From Candidatus Zixiibacteriota bacterium (lineage in GTDB: Bacteria > Zixibacteria > MSB-5A5 > GN15 > PGXB01): a DNA stretch of 8,489 nucleotides. The notes beneath the pieces are model-generated. The model saw only the letters and a program-made list of their open reading frames with translations, ran no database searches and was not told the DNA's origin. This document shows positions 1 through 6,100 of this stretch, piece by piece. Location of the stretch: positions 1-8,489 of the forward strand of contig JAUVBC010000085.1 of assembly GCA_030591405.1 (NCBI GenBank), given 5' to 3'. How positions within the stretch are numbered: position 1 is the stretch's first letter; the number at the start of each line of letters is the position of its first letter. The position numbers and the translations under genes are program-made.

Positions 1-1183
1 CTGGTTTTTTGATGTCAATGAAAAGCAGTTTGAATATACCGATGCTATCAAAGACAAAGTCGACGAAATCTTTGCCAATGCCGGTGTAAGCAACGGTACC
101 GAAGAAGAGAAGGCATTCGAGCTGTTGCATTGGGTCGCCCAGAATATCCGCTACAGCGGACAGACAATGGGTCAGGGCGAAGGGTTCACGCTTCATTCTG
201 GTGCGATGATTTTCGAGCAGCGCAGCGGTGTCTGCAAAGATATTGCCGGGATGCTGATAACGATGATGCGCGCTGCCGGGATGGATTCTTATGGAGCAAT
301 GACGCTGGCCGGAGCAAGAATCGATGATGTTCCTGCTGATCAATTTAACCATTGTGTGGTGGCTCTTAAAAAACCTGACGGACAATTTGTCATGTATGAT
401 CCGACCTGGGTACCATACAATAAAGATATCTGGAGTCTGCTTGAGGCCGAACAGCATTATCTGATAGGATCGCCGGAAGGCGAAACTCTTGATAATATTC
501 CATACAGCCCGCCCGAACAATCGCCTCTCATTGTTTCAAACAAAGGCAAAATTCTTGTTGATGGAACCTTTGAGGGAACGATGGAACTTAAATCTGATGG
601 CGCGGTTGATGGCTACTTGCGAGGCCTGTTGGTCTGGTATCCACTCTCACAGACAAGAAACAAACTTGCGCAATTCTTTAGTAAAGCTGGCGAGCAGATA
701 GAAATTATTGAGTTTGAACATGGTGATGTTTTGGATTTTAAAACCGGAATGTGGTGGAAAATAAAATACCGATTGCCGCAGTATGCCAGGAAAATCGGCG
801 AGACGTTGGAATTCAAGAGTCCGATGATGCAGATCATTATGAATAATCGTATTTTTTTCAGGGGTGCGTACGACTGGCCGGAAGAACGAAACGATGATCT
901 CTTCTTGTATTATACCGAGCATGTTGAGGCAAATGAAACTATCAGCCTGCCGTCCGGGTATAAGGTGGCAGAACCTGAAGATAGTTTGGAAATTGACGAT
1001 ACTTATGTTTATTTCAAGGGAAGTTGCAAAATGAATAAGAACAGTTTTATTGTAAATCAGATAGTTGATCTTAAACGGCGCCAGATACCACCCGAGGGTT
1101 ATAAAGGTTTCCGAAAAGTCATAATGGACGGTACCGATTACGCCGCGACAGTTTTTAAGGCCGCGAAAGGTGGTACAAAATGA
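1..1183 (+). CDS. Transglutaminase-like protein (DUF3857/DUF3858 family), 3' part
   Basis: The reading frame is open from base 2 to the TGA at 1181-1183, giving 393 visible residues; the true start lies upstream of the window. The TTG at 125 is not the start, because the preceding codons read as the normal entry helix of a transglutaminase-like fold. The papain-like triad is complete: Cys78 in SGVCKDIAG (codon 233-235), His117 in FNHCVV (350-352) and Asp133 in MYDPTW (398-400). Beyond residue about 160 is a beta-rich region resembling the DUF3858 C-terminus, with LPSGYKV near the end and then IPPEGYKGFRK. In this family a DUF3857 domain normally precedes the transglutaminase fold, so about 200-250 residues and probably a signal peptide are missing. 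The substrate is unknown: the fold covers protein crosslinking, proteolysis and deamidation. The stop overlaps the next gene by four bases, implying one operon. The family call is firm; the activity is inferred. Confidence 0.88.
   Translation, partial: WFFDVNEKQFEYTDAIKDKVDEIFANAGVSNGTEEEKAFELLHWVAQNIRYSGQTMGQGEGFTLHSGAMIFEQRSGVCKDIAGMLITMMRAAGMDSYGAMTLAGARIDDVPADQFNHCVVALKKPDGQFVMYDPTWVPYNKDIWSLLEAEQHYLIGSPEGETLDNIPYSPPEQSPLIVSNKGKILVDGTFEGTMELKSDGAVDGYLRGLLVWYPLSQTRNKLAQFFSKAGEQIEIIEFEHGDVLDFKTGMWWKIKYRLPQYARKIGETLEFKSPMMQIIMNNRIFFRGAYDWPEERNDDLFLYYTEHVEANETISLPSGYKVAEPEDSLEIDDTYVYFKGSCKMNKNSFIVNQIVDLKRRQIPPEGYKGFRKVIMDGTDYAATVFKAAKGGTK
1166..1173 (+). promoter_or_regulatory. Ribosome binding site inside the upstream gene
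   Basis: AAAGGTGG lies within the last codons of the upstream gene, about 6-7 bases before the ATG at 1180. It differs by one base from the AAAGGAGG consensus. It supports the 1180 start and, with the ATGA overlap, suggests that translation of the second gene is coupled to the first. Confidence 0.6.
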
Positions 1184-1260
1184 AATTGATAAATAAGCTT
1201 ATTATTCCGTCTCTGTTGATTGTTGGTTTTTTAATCTCGGGCAATGTTACCGTTTCGGCC
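1180..1260 (+). other. Signal peptide of the degenerate transglutaminase-like protein
   Basis: Residues 1-27 have a positive n-region (MKLINK), a hydrophobic core (LIIPSLLIVGFLI) and an Ala-X-Ala-like site, VSA, before Gln28. There is no lipobox Cys, so this fits signal peptidase I cleavage and a soluble exported protein rather than a lipoprotein. Confidence 0.8.
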
Positions 1261-3117
1261 CAAATTTCGATTGACGGAGCGGTCGATATTTCACAACTGA
1301 TGAAAGAAGCAGAAGCCACCTTGGATATGAATGCCGAAGATGCGGTTATTCTGTTGGACAGCGAAAGAATCCGATTAAACAAAGATAGCCGCTATGAAAA
1401 ATTCGTTCACCGGATAATCTGGATAAATACCGAAATTGCCATTGGACGTTATGGCGATGTTCGTGTGTCGTACGATGCCTCACGATGCTCCCTGCATGTT
1501 ACAACGGTCAGAACCTGGCGCGATAATAAATGGTGGGAAACTGGCCCGGCCGGTATTGTGGAGACGCTGCCCAAAGAACTTCTCGATGCATACGATTACG
1601 CCAACATGCGTGAAATAATGCTGCTTCATGAGGGAATTGAACTTCCCTGCATACTGGAAATCGCCTATTCTATTGAAGATAAAGAAGCTTTTCGTCGCGG
1701 TTGGGATGGTAGCTGGACCTTTAATCGGGATGAACCGGTGATCAGATCATGGTTTGGATTCGAATTACCATCAGACTGGTGGCCCCATATCTATGAATTT
1801 CCCGGCGTTCCGGCACCAACAAAAAGAACCGATGAAACCCTCGGATTGGATATATACAGTTGGCAAAGAGGACCGTACGGTGCCAAAACATTTCCTCCTC
1901 CGACAAATATCGAAAACAATGAATCATTTATCATCTGGTCAACCTGGAAAGAATGGGCCAGTATCGGGGCGCATATCAGAGCTCAATTCGATGAAGCTGC
2001 TATTGGTGATACATATTTAAAGGAACAGCTCGACTCGTTATTGGAGGGAGCTTATACCAACATAGATAAAGCCCGTTTAATTGCCGGATATGTGAACGAT
2101 AAAACAACCTATATTGACTATGACTGGAAATACTGGTTAACAAGTATGCGACCTGCGGTAAAGACATTTGAATCGACTTACGGACATACATTGGATCGGG
2201 CCATTTTGGCGGGGACGCTGTTTTCGAAAGCAGGTATAAGTACTCTCCCGGTTTTTCTCAGTCCCTGTTTTGGTGATATAAATATAAACGTTCCCGGCTT
2301 GACACAATTGAGCGAACTCGGCCTCTGGCTTTCGGGTGAAAACCTGGCCGCATATTACGACCCAATTTCCAGCGAAATCAAAAGTGGCCCGCAGAGTTTT
2401 TTCAGTCGTATGGCCTGGTTGGCCGGTAACGATGAGACACCAAACATTCGCATTAATGGAATTGATAAAACCAGTATCAATGACATCAGAATGGAACTTT
2501 CTTATGATGCTGAGAAAAATCGTTTTACCGGAACCGGATATTTTAGCGCCAGCAATTACTTTAATCAGTTTTTGGAGTTAGCAGGCATGGACAATGAGGC
2601 ATTTGAATATTTTGATAACCTGGTGTCCTCCATCTTTGAAAATGCCAAACTTACCAGTTGCAATCCAAGTGAGTTTACCCTTCTTAGAACGATTTATGGT
2701 TTTCAATTTGAGATTGATTCCTTAACAATCGATAAGGAAAAAAGAATAGAATTAAACCTCGGCGAATCAACCTGTGGAATTTTGGCTAATCTTCCAGACA
2801 ATATTGAGCTCTTTCATAATCAGAGGACCTCACCAATGCGTTTTCCTTGTCTGATGCGTCAAAATATCGAACTAACTATTAATCTGGAGGGGCTGGATCT
2901 GATTGCTTATCCGGAAGATAATAAAATTGAAAATGAAATCGGGAAATTTTCTGTCCATTCAGCTGAAGCTGATAAAAATGGCAAAAAACTGATCGTCGCT
3001 CGTTCACTTATTTTAAATAAAATTGATTACTCTGCCAAAGAATGGTTACCGCTTCGGACACTACTTCTGGCCGACCGAAACGACAGCAATCGAATAATTC
3101 TGCTTAAGGAAGATTAA
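1180..3117 (+). CDS. Exported DUF3857 protein with a degenerate transglutaminase-like domain
   Basis: This is a complete 645-residue protein, a usual length for DUF3857-transglutaminase-DUF3858 proteins. A Sec signal peptide (residues 1-27, likely cut at VSA|QIS) sends it to the periplasm or beyond. Residues about 50-210 resemble DUF3857: a long beta-rich stretch rich in Trp and Tyr. Residues about 296-400 match the transglutaminase-like fold, with the helix DKARLIAGYV and the catalytic-helix region YGHTLDRAIL. Where the upstream paralogue has Cys in GVCKD, this protein has Thr337. No His is found at the second triad position (SELGLWL, residues 378-384). The Asp in YYDP (Asp394) is kept. It is therefore probably not a catalytic transglutaminase or protease, and may bind a partner or carbohydrate instead. 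The C-terminus (about 540-645) looks DUF3858-like. The ATG overlaps the upstream stop, and three in-frame stops in a row (TAA TAA TAG, 3115-3123) close the gene. The fold is well supported; the function is unknown. Confidence 0.85.
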   Translation: MKLINKLIIPSLLIVGFLISGNVTVSAQISIDGAVDISQLMKEAEATLDMNAEDAVILLDSERIRLNKDSRYEKFVHRIIWINTEIAIGRYGDVRVSYDASRCSLHVTTVRTWRDNKWWETGPAGIVETLPKELLDAYDYANMREIMLLHEGIELPCILEIAYSIEDKEAFRRGWDGSWTFNRDEPVIRSWFGFELPSDWWPHIYEFPGVPAPTKRTDETLGLDIYSWQRGPYGAKTFPPPTNIENNESFIIWSTWKEWASIGAHIRAQFDEAAIGDTYLKEQLDSLLEGAYTNIDKARLIAGYVNDKTTYIDYDWKYWLTSMRPAVKTFESTYGHTLDRAILAGTLFSKAGISTLPVFLSPCFGDININVPGLTQLSELGLWLSGENLAAYYDPISSEIKSGPQSFFSRMAWLAGNDETPNIRINGIDKTSINDIRMELSYDAEKNRFTGTGYFSASNYFNQFLELAGMDNEAFEYFDNLVSSIFENAKLTSCNPSEFTLLRTIYGFQFEIDSLTIDKEKRIELNLGESTCGILANLPDNIELFHNQRTSPMRFPCLMRQNIELTINLEGLDLIAYPEDNKIENEIGKFSVHSAEADKNGKKLIVARSLILNKIDYSAKEWLPLRTLLLADRNDSNRIILLKED

Positions 3118-3141
3118 TAATAGATACAGATTAGCAAAATT

Positions 3142-3175
3142 AAAGGGAGAAGCTTGAAACAGCTTCTCCCTTTTT
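3142..3175. terminator. Bidirectional intrinsic terminator between convergent genes
   Basis: GGGAGAAGC (3145-3153) pairs perfectly with GCTTCTCCC (3162-3170). A further T-A pair (3154/3161) and the flanking AAA/TTT (3142-3144/3171-3173) extend the stem to about 13 pairs with a six-base loop. On the + strand it is followed by TTTTT (3171-3175), 25 bases after the upstream stop. Read on the - strand the stem is followed by TTTAATTTT (complement of 3136-3144), shortly after the stop of the giant gene. It is therefore placed to end transcription from both sides, and is likely stronger for the + strand, where the T-run is unbroken. Confidence 0.88.
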
Positions 3176-3191
3176 ATATCAAAATACAATT

Positions 3192-6100
3192 CTAATAAAA
3201 TCGAATCGGATTGGATTCCTGTTTAACAGTGCCGATATCGCGGTGTTCAATTTCAATAACTGCCTTACCGCCGCCGATTAAAGTTGAATTCTCTTCGGCC
3301 TGAATACGGTAACGAATTTCAACGCTGTTACCTTCAGGAATATCACCGGAACCAATCACCAGATTATTATCAGCATCAAGTGTGGCTGACACAGTCCGAC
3401 CATTAACACTGGCACTACCTTTTTCATAAACGGCACCAACCGGAAGCAGATCTTCAATAACAACCTTGCTCGCTTTGCCCGGTCCGATATTGTTAATGGT
3501 TATCAAAACCTCCCAGGTGTTAATCAACTCTGTTTCAGATTTTGATTCTGAGGCGAATAACAAAGTATCCCATTGGGTCGGCTCCAGTTCTAATAGTGTC
3601 GATTGACTCCATTTCTGGCTCAGGTCACCGCTAAATTCAATACCGCCCTTGATAGAACCGCTAAGAATAACTTCGGAACGACGATTTTTCCACCATGAGG
3701 CTTCGCTATGTCCGCGATCGATCGGACGAGTCGCAGCAAAACCTTCATAGGTGAATCTTGAACTGTCAATACTATGAAAATCAACGAAGCGATCTATTAC
3801 CGATTTCGCACGTTCTGTCGACAGTTCCCAATTCGATGGAAATCGCTTCGTATGAATCGGACGATAATCGGCGTGACCCTCGACCTTAACATCAAAACCG
3901 GGGTACTTCTTTATAGAATCGGCCAAATCTGCTATCGGTGTCAGATCATTTTCCTGCAGATACACCATAGCTGTCACAAAATGAGCCGCTATCATCCTGA
4001 TTTCGATTTCACCGGCAGAAGCCGAGTTAAACGGTCCTATCGATAATTCAACCGGACTGCTCTTAACCGGTGTTGTCTTTTTGGTCTCGACATCGATGGC
4101 ACCCTCAAGATGAATATTATTAGTCAGGAAACGATCGCTATCGAAATCGAGATTTTCCATTGAATAATAAACCGATTGTTTCAGACGTTTTTCACCGGGT
4201 AAATCTATCGCGTATCTGAGAACTTTACCGGTATCAGATGGGTCCCGTGTATCATCAGCAAAAATAATCTTCCTGGTTTCATCAGGGAACGAATCGACAA
4301 CAACCACTTCACCCGGTTGAACTCCAAAACTGCTTTCAATTAACACATCATAATCGATAGTGACACCATTGGAATCGGTTATCATACTATCACTAAGAAT
4401 GGCCGTCTTGGAAACACGAATCTTCGGTAGAATTGCAGCTTCTTTGGTTATCGAAAGTTTCGGGTAGGACGGGCAGATTTTGAATGTTACATACGATTCA
4501 CCAGCCTCATGAACATAAACGAGAACCGAACCATCCTGTCCCTCAGCCAATTCATAATTCAACAGATCACGAATATCGATAGCCACAACATGTTCACCGG
4601 CGCGGACAGTTCCAAAGTAGAACATACCTTTTTCATTCACTTTCGAGTTGGAACCGTCATCAAGATAAATGTCAATGCCGGTTAACATCGAATCGGTGTC
4701 AGCGGTACCGTCGTCATCACAGTCGACAATTATCTTGCCGCGAATGGCGCCCGGGATATTAGTCGATATCACATTAACCCGCGCTATAACATTAATCGTC
4801 CTGACCGGTTCGCCGCCGACTGTTCCTGCTGCCCAGGCAATATTCTCAGCAGGGCCTGAAGGAACCGAAGTGCCCAACTGCGTCATATACTGTAATGTTA
4901 TCGTATGGCCGGAACCAATAGTACCGACAAACCAATCATATGGATTGGTACCGGTCGGATCGGCAATGGCGACACCATCCAAAATCGAAGAACCATCGAC
5001 ATAGAAGAACCCGGATGACATCGAGTCGGTCACAACAACATTTTCAATAGCAATATTGGCGATATTGGTTACGGTGATTTCAAATGGTACAAAACTTCCG
5101 GCGATAGAACTGGTTACTTCAGCTCTTTTGGTTATCATCAATCTTGGCGTCTGCAACGATACAATTGCCTGAACCGGTCCAAATTCCTGAGTCGCCCCGG
5201 AATTAGTTGTCCCGCGAAGAATCGCTGAGTTAACGTGCAGAAGCGTTCGATCGGCTGCCGATAATATGGCAACATCATAAACGATTTCGGCCGACTCACC
5301 CGCTTCCATCGTTCCCACCGGAATTGATAAAATATTGGTCCCTGTTACCGTAACAGATATGCCGTTAACAGTGGCAGTTCCGGAAACATATTCGAAATTA
5401 GCGGGAAGTGTATCAATAAGCACGGCATCATTGAGAGTACCAGCACCGTCATTGAAACTATTTATTGTATATGTGACCGTATCGCCCGGAATAGCAATTA
5501 CCTGGTTGACTGTTTTGCTCATAGCCATTTCCGGGAAGGTAATAGTCACAATTACCAGATTACTGGTGTCAATTGGAATATCATCACCTGAGAATATAAC
5601 AAAATTCTCAATCGCGCTCTGATTAGGAACCGACTCATCAATTTCAACGCTGAAATATACTGAACCAGAGCCGCCAGCCGGCACCATCGGAATTCTCCAG
5701 GCAACAGTATTATTGATTGGATTATAAAGCCCGTGAGTAGAAACCGAGCCATTAATATAATTTAATCCTTCAGGAAGCGTATCAGCGATAATAAAATTGC
5801 TGACATCTGCTTGAGAATTATTAGTATATGTTATCGTGTAGGTCAAAGTGTCACCGATAGTCACCTGGAACTTATCAACCGATTTAACAACCGATATCAT
5901 TTCCCGCAGAACAGTCGTTCTGACAATATTACCATCAATTATAGTCGGTTCAATGATAAAGCCCTGATTCGATATTATCGCCGCATCAGGAGCATCAGCA
6001 TCGACCCTGACACCAAACTGATATGTCACCGATTGATTCTGAGACAATGAACTGATTGTCCAGGTCAAACTACCATCGGTACCATCATAGACAGCACCAC

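Noticed and set aside
125..127. TTG as the start of the first gene
   Set aside because: The frame is open back to base 2, and the upstream codons encode the expected helix leading into the transglutaminase-like fold, so the gene runs off the window edge.
613..2191. Short - strand and alternative-frame open frames over the two + strand genes
   Set aside because: The well-supported genes with recognisable domains occupy these bases. The alternative frames have no domain features.
3195..3290. Type IX secretion sorting domain or outer-membrane barrel strand at the C-terminus of the giant protein
   Set aside because: The last residues (IRFY) end in an aromatic, but the segment fits the final strand of a DUF11-like sandwich and lacks the conserved motifs of a sorting domain.
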